Shown: positions 33,759-47,867, counted from the stretch's first letter. The stretch is DNA of 64,000 nucleotides from Chloroflexota bacterium (GCA_030447525.1 JAUJOR010000014.1:1-64000), one strand, 5' to 3'. Notes: a model not told the origin generated them from the sequence alone. Made by a program: numbers and translations.

Positions 33759-36700
33759 ATGGCTCACGCTGCCGCTGTGCTCCCCGCTGCCCGCTCCCTG
33801 AGCAGACCTGGCACGCCCGTCGTGGTCATACGGCAAGAACGACTTATCCGGCGCCTGCACGAGTTGGTGCGGGGGCGCCTTATCACCGTGGTAGCACCCG
33901 CTGGGTACGGCAAGACGGTGCTCCTTAGGGACTTCGCCATCGACTACGAAGCCCGTGGCGCGGCCCTGGCGGTGAGCTGGTACACCGTGGCGCCCTGGGA
34001 TGATGACCCCACGCTCATCGTGGGAGGCCTGGCCAGGGCCATCCGGGCGCGGTGGCCAGGGGCGGTCGAGCGTACCCTGCGCCTCTTGAAAGAGGCACGG
34101 ACCGGGGCATCCCCGGCCGAATCAGAACGACTCGTGGCCTCCGCGGTCGGCGCCCTGGCCACCGGCCTACAGGAGCACGAGCCGGAAGGACTCGTGCTGG
34201 TACTGGACGACTACCATGTGGTGAACCAGAACGCCTCGGTGGGCCACGCGGTGGGGCTCCTGCTGAGGCAGTTACCGGCCCATGTGTGCCTCGTGCTCCT
34301 ATCGCGCACCATTCCCGCCGTGGACAGCGGCGGGTTCTTGCCGGCGCACGAGGTGGGGACGCTCAGCGTGGAAGACCTGGCCTTCACGCCAGCCGAGCTG
34401 GAGAGCCTCTTGCGCCGTCATGGCTTGGAACCAGACCAGGCCCTTGTGGCTGCGGTACACCGGCAGACCGAGGGCTGGATCGCCGGGGTGGTACTGGCGA
34501 TGCCGGGTCCGGACGAAGGCCCGGCGGCGGAGCGGTGCGCCATGCTGCGTTCTCGGCTCAGCGCCGTGGCCAACGAGCACATCCACGACTACCTGGCCAA
34601 CCAACTCTTCCAACGCCAGCCACAAGACGACCGGGAGCTCCTCCTGGCGGCGGCGCTCCCAGACGTGTGTGATGCCCGAGACCTGGATGAGGTGTTACAG
34701 CGTGCGGACTCGGCGGCGGCCCTCGTCCGGCTGCAGCGGGCCGGAGTACCCCTTACGCGGGACGCAGCGCCCGACCGATTTCGGATGCATGGCCTGCTGC
34801 AGCAGTTTCTGCGGGCCCATCTCGAGCGCCATGATCGCAGGCGCCTTCGGCAGCTACGCTACCGCTGGGGGGCGGCCGCCGAACGGCGTGATGACCACGC
34901 CGCCGCCATCGCGCAGTACTTAGCCGGGCGGCTGTACGGGCGGGCGGCGCACGTCCTGGAGCGAATCGGCGAGCATTGGATCGACGTGGGGCGCTGGCAG
35001 GTCATCGACGGCTGGCTCAGCCAGTTCCCGGCACCGCTGGTGCAGGAGCGTCCCCGGCTCGGGCTCTGCGCTGCCCGGCTGGCGCTGGCTCAAGGGCAGC
35101 GCCCGTCACTCGCCGTCGAGCGTGCCCGCACGGCCCGCTTCGCCGCCCAACGGAGCCGCGACTCGGAGGCAGAGGCTCGCGCCCTGCTCGTCGAGGCCAT
35201 GGCGCTGGTGGCCAGTGGTCAACCGGCCGAGGGCCGGCAGCTCTGTGAAGAAGCATTGCAATCCCGCTCCGTGCGGCGCTCGAAGCCCCTACTGGCGGAG
35301 GCCTACCGCAGCCTGAGCATTGCCGAGAGCGTCCGCGGCCTCCCCGCGGCCGCGCTGGAGCACCTGGAGCAGGCGCTGCTCCTCTACGAGAAGGACGGGC
35401 GAACCTGGGACGTGGCTGTGGCCTTGAACAACCTCGGCGTGGCCTACGAGCAGCTCGGGCAGGCCGAGCGGGCACGCCGCTACCACACCCGGGCGCTGGA
35501 GCTGCGCCGCGAGCTAGGTGACCTGGCGGGCGCCGCCACGAGCATGAACAACCTGGGGTTGTTACGGTTCTACGATGGCGCGCTAGGCCAGGCGGAGGCC
35601 CTGTTCGGCGAAGCGCTGCGGCTGGCGGAGCAGACAGCCAACCTGCGCGCCCAGGCAGCGGCGCGGGTCAACCTCGGCGACCTGTGGCGGGCGCGACAGC
35701 GTCCGGACGAGGCCCTGGCGTGGTACGGCGCCGCGCTCACTGTGGCGCCGACGGTGAGTGACCCGCGCTGGCGGGCCTATGCCCTCGTCGGCGTGGCCGC
35801 CGGCAAGCTACTCAGCGGCGACGTCACGGCCGCCCAGCAGGCGGCGCGGCACGCCATCGAGGAAGCCGAGCGGAACCAGCTCGTAGAGGTTGGGGGCCAC
35901 GCCAGCGTCGTGCTCGCGGCCGTGGCCCTGGCCAGTGGCCAGCGGCGCACCGCCGACGCCATCTTGGAGCGCGCCCGGCAGATCGCGCGCGAAACGGGAA
36001 GCCAGCCCCTCCAGGTCCGCGCCTACCTGTGGTCGGCGCACGCCGCGTACCAGAGAAAGCGCTGGGGGGAAGCCCTATCCTGCGCCCGGTTGGCCTGCGA
36101 AGCCGCGGCCGCTCTGGGCGGGCCGACGCTGGTGGTGCTGGAGGGGCCGGCGCTGGTGCCAGTGCTGCGCATGGCCGCCGAGCGCGGCGTCGCCACCGAG
36201 TTGCTCGCCCGCGCGCTGGACGACTTGAACGGCGCGGTGGCCGCCGCCGTACGCGAAGCGACCGCCCCGGCCCCGGCCCCGGTCCTGCTCCCGATGGTGA
36301 CGCTGCGCCTGCTGGGGACGTTCGCCGGCACGATGGCCGGCGAGCCCCTCGAACTGGTGGTGCCACCGCGATCCCGCTTGCGCGAGCTGCTGGCCTACCT
36401 CGCCCTGCACCCCGCCGGACGGCGCCGGGAGGAACTGACGGCCGACCTGTGGCCGGATGCCCCGCCGGGTAACGAAGGGGCGCTGCTCTACACCACCCTG
36501 CACCGTTTGCGTCAGGCCGTCTTTCCCGAGCTGATCTCTAGCGAAGGCCCGCCGGCAGGGGTTTACCGCATCGACCCCGGCGTCCCGTTGAGCGTGGACG
36601 TGCACCAGTTCGAGCAGCTACTGGATGAGGCCGAGACCACCGGACTGGCCCCGGCCCGGCGCCTGAGCTGCCTGAGCGCCGCCGTCGACCACTACGGGGG

Positions 36701-37091
36701 ACCTTTCTTCCCGGAGTGCTACGCCGATTGGGCCGCCGCCGCCCGGTACCGTCTGGAGCGCCGCTATGTCACGGCGCTGGCGCAGCTGGCGGAGGCAACG
36801 TGGGAGGCGCAAGACTACCGCGCCTGCCTGGCCTGGTGCGAGCGCCTCCTGGCCACCGAGCCGGAAGAAGAGAGCATCCATTGTCGCACCCTGGAGTGTT
36901 ACGAGCGACTCGGCGAGGCCCTGGCCGGGGTGATGCACTATCGCCACTACGCCCGCCGGCTGGACGAAGACTACCGCACCCGACCGGCCGCTCAAGTCAC
37001 GGCCATCGCCCGACGGCTCGAGGCCCTGTGCGCCAGTATCGGCATGGTCGCCGGCCATTCCCCCCGCACCGCCCGCCAGTGGGCGACATAA
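33759..37091 (+). CDS. Large ATPase-TPR-SARP (BTAD) transcriptional regulator
   Basis: Regulator of 1110 residues. Starting at ATG 33759 (AAAGG before it), it has a STAND-type ATPase domain with P-loop VVAPAGYGKTVLL (about 46-58) and LVLVLDDYHVV as Walker B, as in MalT-like proteins. A TPR region (about 410-830) includes repeats such as ALNNLGVAYEQLGQ and SMNNLGLLRFYDG. The C-terminus holds an OmpR-like winged helix (about 845-950, VTLRLLGTFAG, LWPDAPPGNEGALLYTTLHRLRQAVFP) and a bacterial transcriptional activator domain (about 955-1090). This matches large SARP regulators, well known as pathway-specific activators of secondary metabolism. It ends about 110 bases before the aromatic operon on the same strand, so it probably controls that operon. 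Confidence 0.9.
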   Translation: MAHAAAVLPAARSLSRPGTPVVVIRQERLIRRLHELVRGRLITVVAPAGYGKTVLLRDFAIDYEARGAALAVSWYTVAPWDDDPTLIVGGLARAIRARWPGAVERTLRLLKEARTGASPAESERLVASAVGALATGLQEHEPEGLVLVLDDYHVVNQNASVGHAVGLLLRQLPAHVCLVLLSRTIPAVDSGGFLPAHEVGTLSVEDLAFTPAELESLLRRHGLEPDQALVAAVHRQTEGWIAGVVLAMPGPDEGPAAERCAMLRSRLSAVANEHIHDYLANQLFQRQPQDDRELLLAAALPDVCDARDLDEVLQRADSAAALVRLQRAGVPLTRDAAPDRFRMHGLLQQFLRAHLERHDRRRLRQLRYRWGAAAERRDDHAAAIAQYLAGRLYGRAAHVLERIGEHWIDVGRWQVIDGWLSQFPAPLVQERPRLGLCAARLALAQGQRPSLAVERARTARFAAQRSRDSEAEARALLVEAMALVASGQPAEGRQLCEEALQSRSVRRSKPLLAEAYRSLSIAESVRGLPAAALEHLEQALLLYEKDGRTWDVAVALNNLGVAYEQLGQAERARRYHTRALELRRELGDLAGAATSMNNLGLLRFYDGALGQAEALFGEALRLAEQTANLRAQAAARVNLGDLWRARQRPDEALAWYGAALTVAPTVSDPRWRAYALVGVAAGKLLSGDVTAAQQAARHAIEEAERNQLVEVGGHASVVLAAVALASGQRRTADAILERARQIARETGSQPLQVRAYLWSAHAAYQRKRWGEALSCARLACEAAAALGGPTLVVLEGPALVPVLRMAAERGVATELLARALDDLNGAVAAAVREATAPAPAPVLLPMVTLRLLGTFAGTMAGEPLELVVPPRSRLRELLAYLALHPAGRRREELTADLWPDAPPGNEGALLYTTLHRLRQAVFPELISSEGPPAGVYRIDPGVPLSVDVHQFEQLLDEAETTGLAPARRLSCLSAAVDHYGGPFFPECYADWAAAARYRLERRYVTALAQLAEATWEAQDYRACLAWCERLLATEPEEESIHCRTLECYERLGEALAGVMHYRHYARRLDEDYRTRPAAQVTAIARRLEALCASIGMVAGHSPRTARQWAT

Positions 37092-37202
37092 GACGCCGGC
37101 CAGGGCTCTCAGAGGTAGCGCACAATACGCCTCGGGATACGCCTTAGGGCGGATGTCCGGCCGCCGATCCAGGGGTATGGTGCTCCTGTGGGAGGACAAG
37201 CC

Positions 37203-38182
37203 TTGGTCGTCAGGCCTAATGCCGAAAGAACCGACCTAGTGCCGGAGATGGCCGGCGCGCTGCGGACTGCCCCCGCCGGGCGGCCCCCGGAACCCTACCG
37301 GCTGGTCAGTCGTGCCTACCGGCCGGAGAACACGGTTGTCGAGGTCGGCTCGGTCGGCATCGGCGGCCCGGACTTCGTCGTCATGGCCGGCCCGTGCTCG
37401 GTCGAGAGTCGGGATCAGCTCCTGGCGACCGCCGCCGCGGTGGCCGCCGCCGGGGGGGCGCTGCTGCGGGGCGGGGCCTTCAAGCCTCGCACCTCGCCCT
37501 ACTCCTTCCAGGGGCTGGAGGAGGAGGGACTGGCCCTGCTGGCCGAAGGGAGACGGCGCACGGGGCTGCCGGTGGTGACCGAAGTCATGGAGCCGGGCAA
37601 GGTGGAGCACGTTGCCCGCTTCGCCGATGTCCTCCAGGTGGGCGCGCGCAACATGCAGAACGTACCACTGCTTAGAGCGGTCGGGGGTAGCCGACGACCG
37701 GTGCTGCTGAAGCGCGGGCTCTCGGCCACCATCGAGGAGTGGCTGCTGGCGGCGGAGTACGTCATGCACGAGGGGAACCCGCACGTCATCCTCTGCGAGC
37801 GAGGCATCCGCACCTTCGAAACGGCCACGCGCAACACCCTCGACCTGAGCGCCATCCCAGTGGTCAAGCGGATCAGCCACCTGCCGGTATTCGCCGACCC
37901 GAGTCACGGAACGGGCCACAGCTACCTCGTGGCGTCGATGGCCATGGCGGCGGCGGCGGCTGGTGCGGACGGCCTGATCGTAGAGGTGCATCCGGAGCCG
38001 CAAGCGGCCCTCTCGGACGGGCAGCAATCGCTCACGCCGGCGCACTTCCACAGTCTGATGCGCTCGCTGGAGCGCGTCGTGGCCGCCGTAGACCGGCCGA
38101 TGTGGCGCCCACCGCAGACTACCCGGCGCGCCCGGGCGACGTCATCGCCGGGGCGCGCCGGCGTGCCGGTGGGCCATCGGTG

Positions 38183-38183
<1 letters not shown>
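37203..38183 (+). CDS. aroF: DAHP synthase, shortened regulatory domain
   Basis: 3-deoxy-7-phosphoheptulonate synthase of 326 residues, joining phosphoenolpyruvate and erythrose 4-phosphate in the first shikimate step. Class I-beta motifs are complete: [54 protein letters not shown] and ADPSHGTGH. Only about 30 residues precede the catalytic [14 protein letters not shown], where the Thermotoga-type enzyme has about 70 forming a ferredoxin-like domain for Tyr/Phe inhibition. The start is probably TTG 37203 (GGGAGG eight bases before); GTG 37188 is the alternative. Its stop overlaps the trpE start, so it is committed to the tryptophan operon. Confidence 0.92.
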
Positions 38184-42256
<4,073 letters not shown>

Positions 42257-42260
<4 letters not shown>

Positions 42261-42904
42261 CGCTGGTCAAGATCTGCGGCATCCGCACCCTGGCCGAAGC
42301 GCGGGCGGCGACGCGCTCGGGAGCCGACCTGCTGGGCTTCGTCTTCTCTCCCCACAGCCGGCGCACGGTCACCGCCGCCGCCGCCGCGCGGATCATCCGC
42401 CAGGCCCGTGAGGAGTCGGCGGGCTGGTCTGCCGTCGGGGTATTCGTCGACCCGACCCCGGATGAGGTGGTCGAGATCGCCCGCGTGTGCGCCCTGGACG
42501 TAGTCCAGCTGGCCGGTAGCGAAAGCCCCGCCTGCGTGCGCGCTATGCCCCTGCCGGTGCTCAAGACCATCCACGTGCGCGCCGGCGACGAGCCCCGCGC
42601 GGCCGAGACGGTAGAGACAGACGCCGCCGGCGCCCATCTCTACCTGCTGGACACACACGTCCCTGGCACGCACGGCGGGACCGGACGGCAGTTCGACTGG
42701 CAAGCGCTGCGGACGATCGGGCCGCGCTGCTTGGTGGCCGGAGGCCTGCGCCCGGACAACGTTGGCGCCGCGCTGGCCGCCCTCTCCCCGCGTGGGGTGG
42801 ACGTCAGCAGCGGCGTCGAGCACGCCGGTGGTGGCAAGAACCCGCAGCTTATCCGCGCCTTTCTGGAGAGAGTGAAAGCCTATGATCGCCACATTCACCC
42901 CTAG
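42257..42904 (+). CDS. trpF: Phosphoribosylanthranilate isomerase
   Basis: TrpF of 215 residues, performing the Amadori rearrangement before TrpC. It opens with [12 protein letters not shown] (catalytic Cys), has the substrate Asp in [19 protein letters not shown] and the C-terminal phosphate site [10 protein letters not shown] plus [16 protein letters not shown]. The ATG at 42257 overlaps the trpC stop. The 3' end overlaps trpB by 23 bases, the longest overlap in the operon. Confidence 0.95.
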
Positions 42905-44090
42905 CCCTCCCATCCTGGCCGGCAGCCGCTTCGGAGCGTACGGCGGCCAGTATGTCCCCGAGACGATCGTGCCCGCGCTCGCCGAGCTGGAGCAGGGCTA
43001 CCGGCAGGCGCTGGCCGACTCGACCTTCGTCGAGCACCTCCAGAGCGTCTTGCGCCACTACGTCGGCCGGCCGACGCCACTGTACGAGGCAGCCCGCTTC
43101 GCCCAGCGCGTCGGAGGCGGACCGGTCTGGCTGAAGCGCGAAGACCTGGCCCACACCGGGGCGCACAAGATCAACAACGCCATTGGCCAGGGCCTGCTCG
43201 CCCAGCGGATGGGGAAGCGTCGAATCATCGCCGAGACGGGCGCCGGCCAGCACGGCGTGGCCACGGCCACGGTGTGCGCCATGCTCGGTCTTGCGTGCGT
43301 CGTCTACATGGGCGAGGAGGACACCCGGCGCCAGGCGCTCAACGTGTACCGCATGCGCCTGCTCGGGGCCGAGGTGCGGCCGGTCAGCGCCGGTACTCGC
43401 ACTCTCAAGGATGCCATCAACGAGGCCTTCCGGGACTGGGTGACCGGTATCGAGTCCAGCTACTATCTCATCGGCTCGGCGGTCGGCCCGCACCCGTACC
43501 CCGAGATCGTGCGCACGTTCCAGTCGATTATCAGCCAGGAGGCCCGCGCCCAGGCGCTGACAGCGATCGGCCACCTGCCCCATCGGGTCGTGGCCTGCGT
43601 CGGCGGCGGCTCGAACGCCGTCGGCTCGTTCGCCGCCTTTCTGGAAGACGCTTGCGTCGAGCTCGTCGGCGTCGAGGCCGGGGGCCGCGGGCCTGGACTG
43701 GGCGACAACGCCGCCACGCTGGGGGCCGGACGGCCGGGGGTGCTGCACGGGGCGCACAGCTACGTCTTGCAAGATAGCGGCGGTCAAATCGGCGCCACCC
43801 ACAGCATCTCGGCAGGGCTCGATTACCCCGGTGTCGGGCCAGAGCACGCCCACCTCAAGGATTCCCGCCGCGTGCGCTACCACGCCGTAGAAGATGTGGG
43901 GGCGCTGGATGCCTTTTTCGCCCTTACTGAGAGCGAGGGCATCATGCCCGCCCTGGAGCCGGCGCACGCGTTGGCCTGGGTACAGGCCAACCGCCATCCG
44001 GGCGTGACGCTGGTCACCCTCTCCGGACGGGGGGACAAGGACATCCATACCGTGGCCAGCGCCTCCGGGCGCCAGGAGTACCTGGCATGA
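42882..44090 (+). CDS. trpB: Tryptophan synthase beta chain
   Basis: PLP enzyme of 402 residues joining indole and serine. It shows [12 protein letters not shown], the PLP Lys in [30 protein letters not shown], the phosphate-binding [10 protein letters not shown] and the C-terminal [12 protein letters not shown]. This is the TrpB1 type that works with TrpA. It starts within trpF and overlaps trpA by four bases. Confidence 0.97.
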   Translation: MIATFTPSPPILAGSRFGAYGGQYVPETIVPALAELEQGYRQALADSTFVEHLQSVLRHYVGRPTPLYEAARFAQRVGGGPVWLKREDLAHTGAHKINNAIGQGLLAQRMGKRRIIAETGAGQHGVATATVCAMLGLACVVYMGEEDTRRQALNVYRMRLLGAEVRPVSAGTRTLKDAINEAFRDWVTGIESSYYLIGSAVGPHPYPEIVRTFQSIISQEARAQALTAIGHLPHRVVACVGGGSNAVGSFAAFLEDACVELVGVEAGGRGPGLGDNAATLGAGRPGVLHGAHSYVLQDSGGQIGATHSISAGLDYPGVGPEHAHLKDSRRVRYHAVEDVGALDAFFALTESEGIMPALEPAHALAWVQANRHPGVTLVTLSGRGDKDIHTVASASGRQEYLA

Positions 44091-45013
44091 TCCCGCTAGC
44101 CCCGCTTTCGTTGGCTTCCCCAACCCCAGCGTCTCCCCCCACCCCAGCGGCCCCTCCTACGCCTGGCCAGGCCGACGGGCGCCTGGCGCGTAGCTTCGAG
44201 CGCCGGCGCGCCGGCGCCACGTGCGGCCTGTTCCCCTACCTCACGGCCGGCTTCCCGGATGTCGCCACGGACCGGGCGCTGGCGGCGGCCGCCCTCGAGG
44301 CGGGAGTGGACGGATTCGAGATTGGCGTGCCCTTCTCCGACCCGCTAGCGGACGGCGCCACGCTGCAGCGCGCCAACGCCCGCGCCTTGGAGGGGGGCGC
44401 CACCCTGGACACGGCCCTGGATCTGGCCGGCTACATCCGCCAACGCGCGCCGGATACGCCGGTGGTGTTGATGTCCTACTACAACCCGCTCCTTCAGCGG
44501 GGGCATCGTCAGGTGGCCGCCGATCTGGAGGCCGTCCAGGCCGATGGCGTGATCGTCGCGGACCTCCCGCCCGAGGAAGGCGCCTCGCTCCACCAGGGGC
44601 TCGCCGAGCGCAGCCTGGCCTTGATCCCGATGCTGGCCCCCACCAGCCATACCGCCCGCGTCCGCGCCGTGGCCGCGCTCGATCCGGCGTTCGTCTACTG
44701 CGTGGCGCTCGTGGGCGTCACCGGCGCCCGCCAGGACCTCTCCCAAACCCTGGGTGACTTCCTGGGTCGGGTGCGGGCTGAGCTGTCCGCCCCGCTGGTG
44801 GTCGGCTTCGGCGTCGCCACGCCTGAGCACGTGCGGCGCGTGGCGCAGCTAGGGGCCGCCGGCGTCATCGTCGCCAGCGCCCTGGCCGACCTGGTAGAGC
44901 GCTCGCCTGAGCCGGTGGCGGCCGCTCGCGCCTACGTATCGTCTTTGGTGGTCGCCGCACACGGGCGCAGCTCAGACGACCTGAAGGATCAGGGCCTCCC
45001 GGAGCACCGCTGA
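44087..45013 (+). CDS. trpA: Tryptophan synthase alpha chain
   Basis: TIM-barrel TrpA of 308 residues that releases indole from indole-glycerol phosphate. Catalytic Glu lies in [15 protein letters not shown] and the second acid in the same motif; TAGFPD and [10 protein letters not shown] complete the active site and phosphate site. A Pro/Ala-rich N-terminal extension of about 30 residues precedes the usual start, and its ATG overlaps the trpB stop. The stop (TGA 45011-45013) overlaps the ATG of the ATP-grasp gene, binding tryptophan synthesis to that ligase. Confidence 0.95.
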   Translation: MIPLAPLSLASPTPASPPTPAAPPTPGQADGRLARSFERRRAGATCGLFPYLTAGFPDVATDRALAAAALEAGVDGFEIGVPFSDPLADGATLQRANARALEGGATLDTALDLAGYIRQRAPDTPVVLMSYYNPLLQRGHRQVAADLEAVQADGVIVADLPPEEGASLHQGLAERSLALIPMLAPTSHTARVRAVAALDPAFVYCVALVGVTGARQDLSQTLGDFLGRVRAELSAPLVVGFGVATPEHVRRVAQLGAAGVIVASALADLVERSPEPVAAARAYVSSLVVAAHGRSSDDLKDQGLPEHR

Positions 45014-46356
45014 TGGACGAGGCACGCGCGCGGACCAATCGGAAGCGGCCGGCATTCTTGCTGCTGGCGAAGCTGGCCCCGCTGACAAGCCACCCTCTGT
45101 TTCTCAAGGAGCTGCGGCAGCGTGCACTGGCGCCCCTGCTCGTGACCGACATGCTCCCCAGCGGCGCCGGTGGGCCGTCGGAGCTGGGTCGTCAGAACCC
45201 GGTGCTGGCGGGACTCGAAGACGTTGCCGTGCTGGACGGGGCGCACCACCTGCCCATCCTCCAGCGCGTCGCGGCCTGGGCGGAGGAGTACGCCATCCGT
45301 GGCACGCTCTGCTTGGGAGAGGTGTTCGTGGAGGCCGGTGGCCTGGCAGCCGACCTGCTCGGGCTACGGCACGCCGGTGTGCGCGCCGCCCGCGTCTGTC
45401 GGAACAAGCATCTCCAGCGACTGTACCTACAACCCTGGAGTCCGGCGAGCCGGCTGATCACGCCGCAGATGCGGGTGACATCCACTGGGAGCGCCAGGGC
45501 CGACTTTGCGGCCGACTTCTCAGCCGGCCCGGCGATCCTGAAGCCCGTGGCGAGGTTCGCGAGTTCCGGCGTCCAGCAAGTGGCCGATGCGCACGAGCTT
45601 CGCCGGCGCTTCGAGGACTATGCGCCAGACGAGATGCTCCTGCTGGAGACTAAGGTCATTGGCCGGGAGATCTCGGTCGAGGCGCTCGTCCAGGACGGCG
45701 ACGTCGTGTTCTCTGGAATCACGCAGAAGTCGACCAATGAGAGCGAGGGCCGGCACTTCGTGGAGACAGCCCATACCATCCCCGGCGGGAACCTATCGTC
45801 CACTGAGGTCGCCGCCGTGCTGGCGGCGAACAATCAGGTGCTGTGCCGCCTGGGTTTCGAGCACGGGGTGGCGCACGCCGAGTACCGGGTCACCGCAGAC
45901 GGCGTGCCCTACTTGATGGAGATCGCGTGTCGCGCGCCGGGCGACGGCATCCTGGCCCTGTACCACCTGGCCACCCTCCACTCCCTGGAGGCTGAGCTGA
46001 TCAAGTGCGCCCTCGGGGAGCCGGTGGCGTACCCGCAACCGGTGCGCTACGCGCGGCAGGTGTATCTGCCCCACCCCACCGGCCGGCTGATGGACGTCCG
46101 CGTCGCGAATCTGCCTGGAGTGGCGCCGTACTGGGTGCCCTGCCACGGACGCTGGCCAGACATCGAGGCCGGCTCCGCCGGCGATCCGGCCCGACTGCGG
46201 CAGCTCCTCGTCCTCAAGGAACGCGGGGCGGCGCTCTGCGAGCTGCACGACTCGTTCGACCGCGCCGTCACCTTCTTGATCGATGCCCCGACGGCGGAGG
46301 CGCTGGACGGCCTGGAGGGGCACGTCCGCCAGTCGGTGAGCATCGTCACGGGCTAG
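45013..46356 (+). CDS. ATP-grasp carboxylate-amine ligase (coupled to trpA)
   Basis: ATP-grasp ligase of 447 residues. An N-terminal pre-ATP-grasp region is followed by RNKHLQRLYL, the ATP-binding AILKPVARFASSGV (Lys), LLLETKVIGREISVEALVQDG, and the metal-binding end VAHAEYRVTADGVPYLMEIACRAPGDGI. The C-terminal lobe resembles carnosine-synthase/L-amino-acid-ligase relatives. Such enzymes form an acyl phosphate and join it to an amine. Its ATG shares a base with the trpA stop, so it is made together with tryptophan synthase, and two further ATP-grasp genes face it. A tryptophan-derived substrate is a fair inference. No part of primary tryptophan synthesis needs it. Confidence 0.88.
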   Translation: MDEARARTNRKRPAFLLLAKLAPLTSHPLFLKELRQRALAPLLVTDMLPSGAGGPSELGRQNPVLAGLEDVAVLDGAHHLPILQRVAAWAEEYAIRGTLCLGEVFVEAGGLAADLLGLRHAGVRAARVCRNKHLQRLYLQPWSPASRLITPQMRVTSTGSARADFAADFSAGPAILKPVARFASSGVQQVADAHELRRRFEDYAPDEMLLLETKVIGREISVEALVQDGDVVFSGITQKSTNESEGRHFVETAHTIPGGNLSSTEVAAVLAANNQVLCRLGFEHGVAHAEYRVTADGVPYLMEIACRAPGDGILALYHLATLHSLEAELIKCALGEPVAYPQPVRYARQVYLPHPTGRLMDVRVANLPGVAPYWVPCHGRWPDIEAGSAGDPARLRQLLVLKERGAALCELHDSFDRAVTFLIDAPTAEALDGLEGHVRQSVSIVTG

Positions 46357-46391
46357 GCGCTGCGGAGCAGCATAGGCGCTGCGCAGCAGCA
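46354..46391. repeat. 19-bp tandem repeat in the convergent gap
   Basis: TAGGCGCTGCGGAGCAGCA (46354-46372) is repeated with one change (G to C) at 46373-46391. The second unit contains the palindrome GCTGCGCAGC. It includes the plus-strand stop codon and lies in the 74-base gap where the two operons converge, so it may help end transcription from either side. Confidence 0.65.
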
Positions 46392-46430
46392 CGTCCGCCC
46401 CTCGGCGGGCGGCGATCTCGGTGAACGGCG

Positions 46431-47867
46431 TCACGGGGTGGCATCCGCCGTCGCGTTCGCCACCCCGTGGCTCGCCACGCTGATCACGTTGTGTGGCGCG
46501 TCACGGCGCAGCGCGGCCTCTTTCAGCGCCACCTCCAGGCCGTCCAGGATGCGGTAGCAGTCACGCTGCAGGGCGAGGGGGTGGGAGCCCCGCAGCAGGA
46601 GGGTGCCGGCGTAGTTCCGCGTCCCGGCCGTAGACGAGAACACCGGCATCGGCGATCCGGAGGGCCGCGTCTGGCTCCAGACGACCTCGACCTGCGTGTC
46701 CGGTCCGGTGAGTCGCTCCCAGTCGACGCGATCCGGCAGGAACTCGGGATGCGCTGTCCACGGCCTGCCCTGTGCATCGGTAGCGATCATCATCAGCGAG
46801 GCGACGGCAGTCCCCGAGCCCGTCGACGTTAGCATCGGTTCCGGGATCTGGAGGGGCTCGCCCAACAGCGCCCGCGTCAGCAGATCGATCAGGTCAACCT
46901 GGAACGCCTCGTAGACGAGGCGCGGGATCATCGCCCCACCCAGCCGGGCGGCGTTCTCTATGAGGCACAGACCGCCGTCGCGCTGTAGCTTCACCTCGGT
47001 GTGGGTGCCGCAGAAATCCAGGCCCAATGAGTCCACCGCGGCACGCGCCAGGGCCTCGATGCGTCGCTGCTTCTCCGCCGAGAGCACTGTGGGCGCATGG
47101 AAGCTCAGCTCCACAAACGGCGGGATCGTCGGCAGCCGGGCGGTGATAGAGATGGGAAAGTAGCGGCCGCCAACCACCACTCCCTCGACGCTCACGTAGT
47201 CGCCGTAGCCCTCCACGTCGTACCACGACTCGGTAGTGGCTTCGATGATCTCCTCGGCGATGAACTGCGTGCCCCGCCCCAGGGACATGCAGTCGTGCAG
47301 GCGAATGCGGTCCATCTCCTCGATGGCCGTCGTCGCGGTACGCCAGGCCGCGCCGAGATCGGTGGTCTCGTGGATGATCACCTGGCCCTGTGAGCCCGCC
47401 AGCCAGGATGGCTTGAGCAGGAACGGCTTCCGCAGCTCCCCGCCGGCACGGTGCAAGTCGGCGAGCGACCGGACGGGCACGAACGCCGGGCCGGGCAGCC
47501 CGTGTTGCTGCCAGATAGATCGCATCTCTACCTTGTCTCGCGAGCGGACGACGTTGGGGCCCGGTCCGCGCAGGCCGAGTTGCTGGCAGGCGGCGGCCAC
47601 GGCGACGATGGCGAACTCGCTGAAGGCCACCACCGCGTCCGCCCGCACCTGGCGCGCAGCGTCGACGATGGCATCTGGCATTACCGCGTCCGGGCGCAGA
47701 CAGCGCAAGGACGTGCACCAACCGCGGAGCAACGGTTCCACCGCCGGCGAGGGAGGGGCAAAGAGCAGCGCGTGGACGTCCCCGTGCCGGCGGAGGCGCG
47801 GGAGCGCGAACTCCGGCGGGGGCCCACCCAGGGCCGGGATCACATAGAGGATACTCGCTCTGGACAC
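46431..47867 (-). CDS. ATP-grasp ligase, last gene of the kynurenine-type operon
   Basis: ATP-grasp protein of 478 residues. Segments include NVVRSRDKVEMRSIWQQHGL (start of the ATP-grasp fold), FLLKPSWLAGSQGQVIIHE (ATP Lys), QFIAEEIIEA and YVSVEGVVVGG, and the metal site CGTHTEVKLQRDGG with LCLIENAARLGGAMIP. The GTG start at 47867 directly follows the stop of the cyclase-family gene, with GGGAGG six bases before it. It is only moderately like the other two ligases here, so the three probably have different substrates. It ends the minus-strand run and faces the trpA-linked ligase. Confidence 0.88.
   Translation of the reverse strand: MSRASILYVIPALGGPPPEFALPRLRRHGDVHALLFAPPSPAVEPLLRGWCTSLRCLRPDAVMPDAIVDAARQVRADAVVAFSEFAIVAVAAACQQLGLRGPGPNVVRSRDKVEMRSIWQQHGLPGPAFVPVRSLADLHRAGGELRKPFLLKPSWLAGSQGQVIIHETTDLGAAWRTATTAIEEMDRIRLHDCMSLGRGTQFIAEEIIEATTESWYDVEGYGDYVSVEGVVVGGRYFPISITARLPTIPPFVELSFHAPTVLSAEKQRRIEALARAAVDSLGLDFCGTHTEVKLQRDGGLCLIENAARLGGAMIPRLVYEAFQVDLIDLLTRALLGEPLQIPEPMLTSTGSGTAVASLMMIATDAQGRPWTAHPEFLPDRVDWERLTGPDTQVEVVWSQTRPSGSPMPVFSSTAGTRNYAGTLLLRGSHPLALQRDCYRILDGLEVALKEAALRRDAPHNVISVASHGVANATADATP

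Noticed and set aside
33483-33860. 125-residue minus-strand frame before the SARP regulator
   Set aside because: It overlaps the regulator start, lacks a ribosome site, and has no recognisable domain or natural composition.
36600-37200. Classical trp attenuator before aroF
   Set aside because: No leader peptide followed by competing hairpins and a T-run was found in the gap 37092-37202. The short Trp-containing frame there overlaps the gene start and is reported only as a weak observation.
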